Positions 15,374 to 23,166 of a DNA stretch of 38,726 bases are shown here, piece by piece. The DNA is taken from assembly GCA_903928965.1 (NCBI GenBank), contig CAIYSZ010000104.1, positions 1 through 38,726 on the forward strand, read 5' to 3'. Numbering within the stretch: the first letter of the stretch is position 1; each line of letters starts with the position of its first letter. Source of the stretch: an uncultured Pseudomonadota bacterium (GTDB lineage: Bacteria; Pseudomonadota; Gammaproteobacteria; Methylococcales; Methylomonadaceae). The notes below the pieces were generated by a model. That model saw only the letters and a program-made list of their open reading frames with translations, searched no databases and was not told the origin of the DNA. The position numbers were made by a program, and so were the translations under genes.

Positions 15374-15697
15374 TCACCAAACCTCGGCCGGCAATTGCAA
15401 GGCCGCCACGGGTTCCCCGCCCAACAAATGTTGATCGATGATGGTTTTGACGTCGTCCTTGCTCACTTTGCCGTACATGACGCCTTCGGGATAGACCAGC
15501 ACGCTGGGTCCGAACATGCAAGGCCCCATGCAGCCGGTGTTGGTCAAGCCGATTTTTTCAAACAAATTGCGGGCCTGAATTTCGTTCATGAATTCGTTCA
15601 TGACCTCGGCGCAGCCGCTGGCGGTGCATGAGCCGCGCGGATGGCCTTGCGGCCGGTTCTGGGTGCAAACGAATACGTGTTTTTCGGGTCTTGGCAT
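15374..15697 (-). CDS. Thioredoxin-like [2Fe-2S] ferredoxin
   Basis: A 107-aa protein of the thioredoxin-fold [2Fe-2S] ferredoxin family. Cysteines fall at residues 11, 24, 56 and 60 (FVCTQ, RGSC, TGCMGPC), the same positions as the cluster ligands of the Clostridium pasteurianum 2Fe ferredoxin; Cys29 is extra. Azotobacter vinelandii has a homologue in its nif region. That family has been shown to contact the MoFe protein in clostridia, although its role is not settled. The proximal TPR gene is only one base away. The 31-base gap to fdxB is the widest interval in this part of the operon. Confidence 0.92.
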   Translation of the reverse strand: MPRPEKHVFVCTQNRPQGHPRGSCTASGCAEVMNEFMNEIQARNLFEKIGLTNTGCMGPCMFGPSVLVYPEGVMYGKVSKDDVKTIIDQHLLGGEPVAALQLPAEVW

Positions 15698-15728
15698 GTG
15701 TCTGGCTCCGGTGGATTATCTGAAACGG

Positions 15729-16043
15729 TTAGGCTGCCATTTTCGGCTGATGCGTAAAGCAATCCTTTGGGCATACCTTGGAGCAAGCCTCGCAACCTAT
15801 GCAGTCGTTGGCGTTTTTCAAGGTCATGACCTGAGTGTTGTCGTCATCCTCGAAATCGCCGTAATCGTCGTCGAATTCCTCTGCTTCCAATAGCTCGTCG
15901 CGGTCCACCAAGTCGAACACGTCGCGCGGGCAGACCTTGAAGCAACGGCCGCAGCCGATGCAGGTGCGGGCATTCAGATTGGTGACGTAATTAGGGGTCC
16001 ACACCGCGCCGCCGTATGTGGTGCCGGTAATAAATTCGCTCAT
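15729..16043 (-). CDS. fdxB: Nif-specific ferredoxin III (2[4Fe-4S])
   Basis: A 104-aa ferredoxin with two cluster motifs, CIGCGRCFKVCP (residues ~28-39) and CIGCEACSKVCP, separated by a long acidic insert (residues ~54-70, mostly D and E) that marks the FdxB / ferredoxin III group. The N-terminus includes TYGGAVWTPNYV, also conserved in this group. It is thought to supply electrons to nitrogenase or to cofactor assembly. It follows the CCE_0567-type gene by nine bases, the usual nifX-associated order in diazotrophic proteobacteria. Confidence 0.95.
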   Translation of the reverse strand: MSEFITGTTYGGAVWTPNYVTNLNARTCIGCGRCFKVCPRDVFDLVDRDELLEAEEFDDDYGDFEDDDNTQVMTLKNANDCIGCEACSKVCPKDCFTHQPKMAA

Positions 16044-16052
16044 GATAACCTC

Positions 16053-16268
16053 TCAAGCGGCTTGTTGACTGGCCGCCAACAATTTTTTATTGGCTTCGTC
16101 CCAGGCTTTGCAAGCGTCGTACGTGGCTTGGGCGACCGCCATCAGTTCGCCGTAGGCATCCGGCAGGCGATCTTCGATCAAGTCATGTAGCACCCCGGCT
16201 TGTTCGGCGGCCAGGCGTTTGTTTTTTTTGACTTCCTTTTCCAGGGATTTCAAATCGTCTTCACTCAT
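16053..16268 (-). CDS. CCE_0567 family protein (DUF683)
   Basis: A 71-aa all-helical protein. It has a charged N-terminal helix (SLEKEVKKNKRLAAEQAGVL), then HDLIEDRLPDAYGELMAVAQ, the conserved turn of the DUF683/CCE_0567 family. The family is restricted almost entirely to nitrogen fixers and is found next to the DUF269 gene. A cyanobacterial member has been crystallised as a metal-binding helical hairpin. Exact function is unknown. It is nine bases from each neighbour's coding end. Confidence 0.9.
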   Translation of the reverse strand: MSEDDLKSLEKEVKKNKRLAAEQAGVLHDLIEDRLPDAYGELMAVAQATYDACKAWDEANKKLLAASQQAA

Positions 16269-16277
16269 GGCGCGTTC

Positions 16278-16751
16278 TCAAGCTTCCGCGACTTCGCGGT
16301 ATTGTTCGATTAATGTCAGGGCCTTGCCGATAACGGCGTCGGTTTTTTCGGTCAAATCTTCCAGGCTGGGGAAACCGAAGCGGTGCACGTCACGCAGGGT
16401 TTTGTCCACCACGATTAGTTTACCGGTCAGTATAAAGGCGCGGCCGAAGCCTTCGTGAGTGATATTGATCACCGGCACCGCCATCAATCCCGATCTTTTT
16501 TCAATCAATGAGGCGATGGTGTTGTAATAGGCTTTCACTCGCGCTAGCGTGGTTTCGTCCGGGTCGCCTACTATCGGGATTTCGCGCTTGCGTTCCTTGG
16601 TCAGCACCAAGGGGTCGAGGATTTTTTCCTCGGACCAGCCTTCATAGGTATCATAGGTGTCCAGGGCGCGCAGTTGTTTCAGGATTTCCCGCACAACTTC
16701 GGAGCCCAGAAAAGGGTCGCCGGCGACGACGGCGGCAGCGGCTTGACTCAT
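16278..16751 (-). CDS. NifX-associated nitrogen fixation protein (DUF269)
   Basis: A 157-aa protein of the DUF269 family that accompanies nifX in most diazotrophs. Typical features are DPFLGSEVVREILKQLRALD near the N-terminus, LGFP-like VHRFGFPSLEDLTEKTDAVI and GKALTLIEQYREVA at the end. A strong ribosome site, AAAGGAG, lies eight bases before the ATG. A role near FeMo-cofactor assembly is assumed from constant linkage. No metal-ligand cysteine is evident. Confidence 0.93.
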   Translation of the reverse strand: MSQAAAAVVAGDPFLGSEVVREILKQLRALDTYDTYEGWSEEKILDPLVLTKERKREIPIVGDPDETTLARVKAYYNTIASLIEKRSGLMAVPVINITHEGFGRAFILTGKLIVVDKTLRDVHRFGFPSLEDLTEKTDAVIGKALTLIEQYREVAEA

Positions 16752-16779
16752 AAAATTTCTCCTTTAGGGTTAATACGAT

Positions 16780-17265
16780 TTATTCTTGCCATCCTTCGTC
16801 CTCCATTGAATCGAAACGTCCCGGATCGGGGGACTTATGCTGGTTGATGGCCTTGGCCAGCCAACTGGAGGGGCCGGATTTCATTTCGTTTTGCAAGTCG
16901 ACGATCAAATCTTTAATCAAACTGCCTTCATGCACTTTAATGGGCTGTATGCCTTGGCCGATGATTTGTTTGATCGCCGAAGCGCCGACGGCTTGGCAAT
17001 ACACCGCGGAGCAGCCGTCCAGCAGTTTGATTTTTACCGCTAGTTTGTCTTCATTGCCGTCTTGCGCCAGTTCGCCGAATTGGGCGGCTTCCAGCATTTC
17101 CGCCTGTTCCGGGTTTACCGCGTAGACGGCGAAGGATTTGGCGGAACCGAAATGCTGGTTCACGTGCAGCATGTCGGAGGTGGCGAAAGCGACTTTAATA
17201 GCGGTTTCCATGGGCATTCTCTGTTCGTTGCTCTGCACGACGTGCATGCGGCGGGTTAATGACAT
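16780..17265 (-). CDS. nifX: Nitrogenase cofactor carrier NifX
   Basis: A 161-aa protein of the NifX/NifY/NafY/VnfX cofactor-binding family. [20 protein letters not shown] holds the conserved S-D-x3-V-x-QHFG motif, with the histidine implicated in binding NifB-co. [20 protein letters not shown] follows in the second half. NifX carries NifB-co and VK-cluster between NifB and NifEN. The start at 17265 ([12 protein letters not shown]) matches the length of the Klebsiella and Azotobacter leaders and overlaps nifN by ten bases; an internal start at METAIKV is possible. Confidence 0.95.
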   Translation of the reverse strand: MSLTRRMHVVQSNEQRMPMETAIKVAFATSDMLHVNQHFGSAKSFAVYAVNPEQAEMLEAAQFGELAQDGNEDKLAVKIKLLDGCSAVYCQAVGASAIKQIIGQGIQPIKVHEGSLIKDLIVDLQNEMKSGPSSWLAKAINQHKSPDPGRFDSMEDEGWQE

Positions 17266-18650
17266 GACAAATGACCCTGGGCTTCGTCGGCGGGTTTTTG
17301 CGCATACGGCGAGTAATAGGGATCAATTTCCTCATGCGCAAAATTAATCACTAGATTCGCCAGATCAAACAAGGCTTGGCGGCTGCCGCGGTAGCCTATC
17401 CAGGTTTTTTGGTAGCCGCCGATAATGTCGTAGAGCGGAAAACCGGCGCGCAAAATGGGTACGCCTAGGCGCTCGGCGCTGGCCGCGGCGTGCGAATTGC
17501 CGATAATAAGCTGCGCCTTGCTTTCCTTGGCCAGTTGCTCTAAATCCTCCAAATCGCCGATTTTGACGCTGCTCACCGGTATTTGGGTCAGAATCGGGGC
17601 GTTGGCGGCGCTGATGGCGACTACCACTTCCGCGCCCATGCCGGTGACGAATTGAGCGAAGGCGTTTAATTGATCCGGATCGGCGGCGATGGCTATCCGC
17701 AATTGCCCGAGCATGAAATGGGTGTCCAGCATGGCGTCTTGCAATTGCGAGCGCTGGCGTTCGATGATAGACGGAACCGGCATTTCGCTGAGCTCGGCCA
17801 ACAGCGCCACCAAGGCGTCGTTGGCGGCCAAGCCGTATAAATGGTCGAAATAATGCGTAGTCACGCCGGTGCGTTGCTCCAACAACTCGCCGGCCTTGCG
17901 TAGCGAGGGGCCGATGACCAGCGTGGCCTTGGCTTCGCCTAGGGTGTAAACCTCGGAAACCGAGGTTCCGCCGATGGTGACCGGAGAAAATTCGTCGTCG
18001 GTGAGACAGCCGTCCAGCGATTCGGATAAGTCCGGCAGAATCAGCGGCCGCAGGTTGAATTGTTCGATTAAATGCCGTAAGGCTTCCAGGTCGCCCGGCG
18101 TGAGCATGGGGCTGACCAGGACGTTGATTTGGCGTTGCCGGTCTCCGGGTTTGCCGGGCGCGTCGCCAGCGTTGGGGACCAAGGCGTTGATCAGTTCGTA
18201 GATCGCCGCCGCGTAACCGGTTTCCACGCAGCCGGTAAAATCGGGCGTGTTGACCGCTACCACCGCGATATGCTCATATTCCGGGTATTTGGCGCGAAAT
18301 TCGCGCACGTTGCGGTGTACGTCCGCGCCTTGGGTTTCCGCCAAGCCGGTGGTCAGGACCATGATCAGCGCCGGATTGGATTTTTCGGCGATGGCCTTGA
18401 TGCCTTCTATGACGTTTTCGTCCGCGCCCAGCACCGAGCTGGCTTGATCCATGGCGGTGGTTTGCAAGGGAATGGGTTCGCGGAAATGGCGCACGAAAAA
18501 CACTTTGGCGAACGCGGTGCAGCCTTGGGAACCATGCAGCATGGGCATGGCGCGGTCAAAGCCCAGGCAAGCCAGAGAGCCGCCCATCGGTTGGCTGGCT
18601 TTCAGCGGGCTGACCGACAGGGCTTTATTACGTTTAACAATTTCGGCCAT
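17256..18650 (-). CDS. nifN: Nitrogenase FeMo-cofactor scaffold subunit NifN
   Basis: A 464-aa protein, beta-like subunit of the NifEN scaffold on which NifB-co matures to FeMo-co before transfer to NifDK. The N-terminal segment [20 protein letters not shown] and [20 protein letters not shown] carry the conserved cysteines equivalent to P-cluster-side ligands of NifK/Nif[17 protein letters not shown] and [20 protein letters not shown] are also family marks. The ATG at 18650 follows the nifE stop by one base; the frame extends to 18674 but overlaps nifE. Length fits the family. Confidence 0.97.
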   Translation of the reverse strand: MAEIVKRNKALSVSPLKASQPMGGSLACLGFDRAMPMLHGSQGCTAFAKVFFVRHFREPIPLQTTAMDQASSVLGADENVIEGIKAIAEKSNPALIMVLTTGLAETQGADVHRNVREFRAKYPEYEHIAVVAVNTPDFTGCVETGYAAAIYELINALVPNAGDAPGKPGDRQRQINVLVSPMLTPGDLEALRHLIEQFNLRPLILPDLSESLDGCLTDDEFSPVTIGGTSVSEVYTLGEAKATLVIGPSLRKAGELLEQRTGVTTHYFDHLYGLAANDALVALLAELSEMPVPSIIERQRSQLQDAMLDTHFMLGQLRIAIAADPDQLNAFAQFVTGMGAEVVVAISAANAPILTQIPVSSVKIGDLEDLEQLAKESKAQLIIGNSHAAASAERLGVPILRAGFPLYDIIGGYQKTWIGYRGSRQALFDLANLVINFAHEEIDPYYSPYAQKPADEAQGHLSCH

Positions 18651-18651
18651 A

Positions 18652-20088
18652 TTACGCCGCCCGCGCGTTGGCAATGCTTTCGTCGTTGGCGGTGCGCGCG
18701 GCGGGCTTATGGGCTTTCCAGGGGGCCGGGGCGCGCACCGCTTCCCAGACCGGACTTTCCAGAGTCAGCGCCAGTTGCCGCACCAGTTCGAGCATGCCTT
18801 GGTAACCTTCGTAGCCGAATTCGCGCTCTTGGTTAATGTCCAGGAACGGAATGCGCGCCTTCAGAGCGGTATACATATTACGTCCGCCGGCGATCAGGAT
18901 GTCGGCCTTATAATCGCGGACGATTTTCAAGAGCGCTTTCGGGCTGCCGTCCTCGATCATCAGCGTGTCCTCGCCCATCAATTCACGGATGCGGGCCTTG
19001 TCTTCTTCCGTGGATTTTTTGGTGCCGGTCGCCACCACGACCATGCCCAAATCTTGCAGCGCGGAGATGACCGACCAGCTTTTGACGCCGCCGGTGAATA
19101 GCAATACCCGCTTGCCGCTCAGGCGTTCTTTCCACGGGGCCAATTCGGCGCGAATGCGCGCTTCCTCGCGGGCGACGATGGCCTCGGTACGCGCGGTCAA
19201 ATCCGGGTCGTCGATCACGCGGGCGAAGTCGCGCAAAGCTTGGCTGGTGTCGGTAATGCCGTAGAAACTGCCTTCAAACCATGGCGTTCCGTATTCTTTG
19301 TTCAGACGGCGGGCGACGTTGACCATGGCTTTGGAGCAGACCATCATATTGACTTCGGCCTTATGCATGGTTTGCACTTCATGAAAGCGGGCGTCGCCGG
19401 ACAGGGTGCATAATACGCGCAAGCCCATTTCGTCCAGCAACGGCAATACGTGCCAGAACTCGCCGGCGATGTTGTATTCGCCGATCAGGTTGACGTCATG
19501 AATTTTGACTCCCGGCGGCGCCAGATGCTGTGGCGCGGGGTCCGGATCGCGGGTGCCGATGACCTGATTGACCATCGCGTCGCCGGCGATGCGGTTGCCT
19601 AAATTTTTAGTGCCGTAAAAACCGGCGCAATCAATCGGCACCACCGGCACACCCCAGCGCTCGGCCGCCGATTTGCAAATCGCGTTAATGTCGTCGCCGA
19701 CTAAAGCCGGCACGCAGGTGTTGTATACAAACACCGCCGGCGGCTGGTATGTTTCCACCGCTTGCTTGATGGCGTGGAACAAGCGCTTTTCGCTACGGCC
19801 CATGATCACGTCTTGCTCGGTAAGGTCGGTGGTCATGCCGATGCGGTAGAGCTGCGCGCCGGAGGAGCGAGTGCCGCGATTGTCCCAGGAGCTGCCGGCG
19901 CAGGCTATTGGCCCGTGTACGATGTGCGCGACGTCGGCGATAGGCAGCAAGGCTATTTGCGCGCCATCAAAGGCGCAACCGCCCGCCGCCGAGCCGGGTT
20001 TCGGCTTGGAGCACCCGGATTTCTCCTTTTTATTGTGCTCGCATGCCGGTTCATCTAATAACTCTGCAATATCTTTGCTGGATTTCAT
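18652..20088 (-). CDS. nifE: Nitrogenase FeMo-cofactor scaffold subunit NifE
   Basis: A 478-aa alpha-like subunit of the NifEN complex. The N-terminus has [19 protein letters not shown] (Cys26 and Cys38), [20 protein letters not shown] with Cys63, and [19 protein letters not shown] with Cys125, the cluster-ligand positions shared with NifD. Family motifs [16 protein letters not shown] and [15 protein letters not shown] follow. A GAGGTGA ribosome site precedes the ATG at 20088 by about five bases. A sigma-54 promoter lies 32-46 bases upstream, so nifE is the first gene of the operon. nifHDK are not in the window. Confidence 0.98.
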   Translation of the reverse strand: MKSSKDIAELLDEPACEHNKKEKSGCSKPKPGSAAGGCAFDGAQIALLPIADVAHIVHGPIACAGSSWDNRGTRSSGAQLYRIGMTTDLTEQDVIMGRSEKRLFHAIKQAVETYQPPAVFVYNTCVPALVGDDINAICKSAAERWGVPVVPIDCAGFYGTKNLGNRIAGDAMVNQVIGTRDPDPAPQHLAPPGVKIHDVNLIGEYNIAGEFWHVLPLLDEMGLRVLCTLSGDARFHEVQTMHKAEVNMMVCSKAMVNVARRLNKEYGTPWFEGSFYGITDTSQALRDFARVIDDPDLTARTEAIVAREEARIRAELAPWKERLSGKRVLLFTGGVKSWSVISALQDLGMVVVATGTKKSTEEDKARIRELMGEDTLMIEDGSPKALLKIVRDYKADILIAGGRNMYTALKARIPFLDINQEREFGYEGYQGMLELVRQLALTLESPVWEAVRAPAPWKAHKPAARTANDESIANARAA

Positions 20089-20119
20089 GGCGTCACCTCG
20101 CTGCTTTGTCTTTAGTAAA

Positions 20120-20134
20120 GCAAGCAATGTGCCA
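20120..20134 (-). promoter_or_regulatory. Sigma-54 promoter of the nifE operon
   Basis: On the minus strand TGGCAC-ATTGC-TTGC is a perfect -24/-12 element (TGGCAC-N5-TTGC). The predicted start is near 20108, leaving a leader of about 20 bases that includes the nifE ribosome site. Confidence 0.92.
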
Positions 20135-20178
20135 TGCAGACAATTATTGATTTTTAAAGCTTTTTGATTGAAGAAGTT

Positions 20179-20194
20179 TGTAGTAAACCCGACA
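20179..20194. promoter_or_regulatory. NifA upstream activator site
   Basis: TGT-AGTAAACCCG-ACA is a perfect TGT-N10-ACA NifA site. Its centre is about 78 bases upstream of the predicted start, near the usual range. The A+T-rich 40 bases between it and the promoter could bend or bind IHF, although no good IHF consensus was found. Confidence 0.88.
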
Positions 20195-20257
20195 AAGCGG
20201 GTTGTTGAGTGTGGGACTTGGGCCGGCCGCGCGCCGTCTGGCTCAAAACTTGGGGGC

Positions 20258-20425
20258 TTAGAATTTTTTCAGGACCTCGCGCACTTCCCGCAACACGGAA
20301 ACCTTCTGGGATACAGTGTCGGAGCTCATGATTGATTCCATAAACTCATAAATGAGCAAAAAGACAAGCAGGCAGAAAGCCGAAAAGAAAGTAATCAATA
20401 TAAATCTTATTATTTCTTTTTTCAT
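20258..20425 (-). CDS. Small single-pass membrane protein, 55 aa
   Basis: A short open frame that starts [17 protein letters not shown], has one strong membrane helix (residues ~7-26), then a short acidic linker and a charged C-terminal helix [17 protein letters not shown]. It looks like a cytoplasm-anchored or tail-interacting single-span protein. AGCGGAAAA precedes the ATG. It is on the same strand as the STAS gene 104 bases upstream and ends just before the NifA site of nifE. No family recognised; composition and helix pattern support a real gene. Confidence 0.55.
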   Translation of the reverse strand: MKKEIIRFILITFFSAFCLLVFLLIYEFMESIMSSDTVSQKVSVLREVREVLKKF

Positions 20426-20529
20426 TTTTCCGCTTTTGTAAGCGCTAACTAAATGCCAAGTTTAGGGCGGATGCCGCGGCGGTCAAATAAGCGTTTAATT
20501 TTGCCGCGGCCATAGAGGTTATTAAAGGA

Positions 20530-20868
20530 TTATTTCGCGCCGAAAGCGCCTATGGCGGCTGGAATGGAGGGCAGGATTTCAAATATGGTATGCAGGCGGG
20601 TGAGTTCGAGTACGGATTGCACTACGGGGCTGGTGACTAAAATCAAACGGCCTGATTTGGCGTGGATGTTTTTAAAAGCGGAGATCAATACCGCGCAAGC
20701 GCTGGAATCGATAAAGGTGACGTTTTGCAAATCAATAATTAATTTGCCGGAACCTTGGTTGATGATGGCCAGCATGCGCTCGCGGGTCTCGGCGGTATCC
20801 GCCATGACGAAGCGGCCGGAAAGATCGACAATGTCAATGCCATCATGTTGTTGTACATTCAAGATCAT
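20530..20868 (-). CDS. STAS-domain protein (anti-sigma-factor antagonist type)
   Basis: A 112-aa single STAS domain. LIIDLQNVTFIDSSACAVLI carries the conserved phosphorylatable serine (residue 55 or 56) of SpoIIAA/RsbV-like antagonists. FVMADTAETRERM and LILVTSPVVQSVLELT fill the rest of the fold. Such proteins are switched by an RsbW-type kinase and a PP2C phosphatase, neither of which is in the window. It follows the exopolysaccharide operon by 114 bases on the same strand. It may regulate polysaccharide synthesis, as STAS proteins do elsewhere; that is inference. GGAG lies eight bases before the start. Confidence 0.9.
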   Translation of the reverse strand: MILNVQQHDGIDIVDLSGRFVMADTAETRERMLAIINQGSGKLIIDLQNVTFIDSSACAVLISAFKNIHAKSGRLILVTSPVVQSVLELTRLHTIFEILPSIPAAIGAFGAK

Positions 20869-20982
20869 GAAAAAACTCCAGTTATTCAGGCGCCATCAAT
20901 GCGCGCCATGGTTAATTCAAGCGCAAAACCTGGCCGCCCTAATAAAATGTTGTTACAACGAAAATTACTGTCCGCTAAATGA

Positions 20983-22443
20983 TTAGCGGTCGCTTTCCCG
21001 TAGCCAAGCCTTGCGGGAAAATAGGGCGTAAAACCCTTGCAATAAATAATACAAATCTTGCTTGGGGCTAAAATTCGACGCGTAAAAGGAATCGCTCATC
21101 AGTTTTTCTTCCTCTGGAGCGTCCGCCGGAACATTGAGCTGGGTTGGCCCTAGAAGCCCAGCGGGCGCTTTATCAGCCAGTTTTTGCCATTCCTCGGTTC
21201 TGTGGCCGGCAACCTCCATCGTCACCGGCAAAGCGCCGATCAGCTCAAGATCGCCGCTAATTACCGCCAGCAGGCGCGGTAAATAACGTAGCGCAGGCGC
21301 GTCCACATTCCATTCACCCACGGAAAATTCCTTTCTTTGCGGCTGATTCTCTCTATTATATTCTATTTTATTGCCGCGTAAACGCCGCGTTACATAGGGT
21401 TGAGCCGGATTTTGCCGCCTGCTGGCCGCGAATGCCAAAACCCAAAGCGGCAGGCTTAAGGCCAACAAAATGCCGCCGCCGATTCGGCTTAACACCGATC
21501 TAAGATTTTGATTCATGTTGGCCGCTTTCAAATCGGCAAGCAGGAATGAGTCGGTGATTTTAAGGATGGCGCCATTATCCACCCGAATCAGATCGTTGCC
21601 GCGAACGATGGCATTGCGCAGCTCCACCAATTCGCCTATATAGGAATGCGGTAGAATAACCGAGGATTCGATGCTAACCCGGCGGTCTATAATCACGTTA
21701 TCGCCAATGACCACTTCGCCTAGCAGTTCAACCGAAGGGTGCAGATGGCTATTGGAGCCGATCCAGGCTACGCCGCGTTTCAAATTTTGCGGATAAGCTT
21801 CGGTGTTGCGCCCTTGGGTCAACCCTAGGGCGATTTGCCGGCCCGGAATCAACAAACTTGGCAGCCGCCCGGCGGCGGCGTCCAGATTGGCTTGGTGATA
21901 GGCCCTCAAGGAATCAAGCAAGGCGATCACGCCCGGAATATCGGCTTCCGCGTTGGCGTAAGGCGCGGGGTCTACCCAGTTTAGATGATTTAGGTAAGCG
22001 CCCAGCGGGCCGCGGCATAGCAGCATATAAGCGTTTTGACCGCTCAGCCGAGCGGCCACGCAGGGTTGGGCCGCCAAGGCTTCCGCTTGCTTTAAAAAAT
22101 CGCCTATGCGGCAGCTGCGGATAATATCGCCGCGCAATATCAGGAACGGCGCTGCCGGCGGCTGTTTCCAGCGCGCGAAAATTTGCAGCGGCGGCTCCTC
22201 GCCGCGGCTAAGGCTAATTTCCAGGCGCATGCCCCAGCGTTCGCCGCCGCCCAAAGCTTCCTTGCCGTTTTCCGCTTCGGGCGGAAATACGATATGCGCC
22301 TGACGCAGGCCGGCTTCAACCAGCGCCTCGAATGTATGTTCTATAACCATTTTTCCGGCGAACGGCAACAGCGCGGGGCAAGATTCGTCGGTTAATGGTA
22401 ATAATTCTTGTCCCCTGCGATCAGCAAGCAATATGACATCCAT
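20983..22443 (-). CDS. Degenerate nucleotidyltransferase / beta-helix / sugar-transferase-like fusion
   Basis: A 486-aa three-part protein. Residues 1-200 have the layout of a sugar-nucleotide nucleotidyltransferase, but the glycine-rich GGxGTRL is replaced by DRRGQELLPLT and the PKP lysine is missing (ESCPALLPFAG), so catalysis is doubtful. Residues ~228-285 form left-handed beta-helix hexads (VVIGDNVIIDRRVSIESSVI). A membrane helix at ~321-341 is followed by a C-terminus resembling the PHPT sugar-transferase tail (LPRLLAVISGDLELIGALPV, GLLGPTQLNVP) without the KFRSM core. It starts in a TAATG overlap with the intact sugar transferase, so complex formation with that enzyme is plausible. Confidence 0.7.
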   Translation of the reverse strand: MDVILLADRRGQELLPLTDESCPALLPFAGKMVIEHTFEALVEAGLRQAHIVFPPEAENGKEALGGGERWGMRLEISLSRGEEPPLQIFARWKQPPAAPFLILRGDIIRSCRIGDFLKQAEALAAQPCVAARLSGQNAYMLLCRGPLGAYLNHLNWVDPAPYANAEADIPGVIALLDSLRAYHQANLDAAAGRLPSLLIPGRQIALGLTQGRNTEAYPQNLKRGVAWIGSNSHLHPSVELLGEVVIGDNVIIDRRVSIESSVILPHSYIGELVELRNAIVRGNDLIRVDNGAILKITDSFLLADLKAANMNQNLRSVLSRIGGGILLALSLPLWVLAFAASRRQNPAQPYVTRRLRGNKIEYNRENQPQRKEFSVGEWNVDAPALRYLPRLLAVISGDLELIGALPVTMEVAGHRTEEWQKLADKAPAGLLGPTQLNVPADAPEEEKLMSDSFYASNFSPKQDLYYLLQGFYALFSRKAWLRESDR

Positions 22444-23162
22444 TAGTAAGCTCCACGACTTAATAACACGGCTGGTATGGTTTTAAACAATAATTTTAAA
22501 TCAAGCCACAATGATTGCGAATGAATATATTCGACATCCAGTTGCACTTGCTGCGGAAACGGTATATTGGAGCGGCCGGACACCTGCCAGATGCAGGTAA
22601 TGCCGGGGATTACTTCCAGTCTGCGCCGGTCGCCGAGAGAATATTGATCAACTTCGGACGGCAAGGCCGGGCGCGGTCCGACCAAGGACATGTCGCCTTT
22701 CAGCACGTTCCATAATTGCGGCAGTTCATCTATGGATGCCTTGCGGATAAAGCGGCCTATCGGAGTAATACGCGGATCGTTTTTCATTTTGAAAAGCACG
22801 CCGCCGGCCATTTCATTTTGCGCCATGAGTTCCCGTAAACGGACGTCGGCGTCAATATACATGGACCGAAACTTCCACATGGTGAATAATTTGCCCCAAC
22901 GGCCAACGCGGGTTTGTTTGTAAAACACCGGCCCCGGCGAGCCATAATGGATTATCAGCATGATGAGGGCGAATAACGGCGATAGCAAAATGAGCAACAC
23001 CAAGGAACCGGCAATGTCCAGCAGGCGTTTAAATAAATAAGCGGAGCGGATTACCGTAAACCAGGCCAGACGCTTCAATTGCAGCCGCCAGGAAAGATGC
23101 ACGTCTAATAGCGACACCCGGCCATAGCGGCGCAATAATTCTTCGCGCAATTCTTCGTTCAT
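22443..23162 (-). CDS. Undecaprenyl-phosphate sugar phosphotransferase (PHPT family)
   Basis: A 239-aa initiating transferase that moves a hexose-1-phosphate from UDP-sugar to undecaprenyl phosphate, the first step of exopolysaccharide repeat-unit synthesis at the inner membrane. One hydrophobic helix (residues ~48-70) precedes the catalytic core: MWKFRSMYIDAD (~95-106), DELPQLWNVLKGDMSLVGPR (145-164), PGITCIWQVSGRS and a C-terminal DVEYIHSQSLWLDLKLL. It lacks the multi-span N-terminus of WcaJ/WbaP, so is a minimal type. It is four bases after the WecG-fusion gene. The actual sugar cannot be told from sequence. Confidence 0.92.
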   Translation of the reverse strand: MNEELREELLRRYGRVSLLDVHLSWRLQLKRLAWFTVIRSAYLFKRLLDIAGSLVLLILLSPLFALIMLIIHYGSPGPVFYKQTRVGRWGKLFTMWKFRSMYIDADVRLRELMAQNEMAGGVLFKMKNDPRITPIGRFIRKASIDELPQLWNVLKGDMSLVGPRPALPSEVDQYSLGDRRRLEVIPGITCIWQVSGRSNIPFPQQVQLDVEYIHSQSLWLDLKLLFKTIPAVLLSRGAY

Positions 23163-23166
23163 GACC

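Noticed and set aside
18129-18836. Plus-strand open frame of 235 codons opposite nifN and nifE
   Set aside because: Antisense shadow of two certain nif genes.
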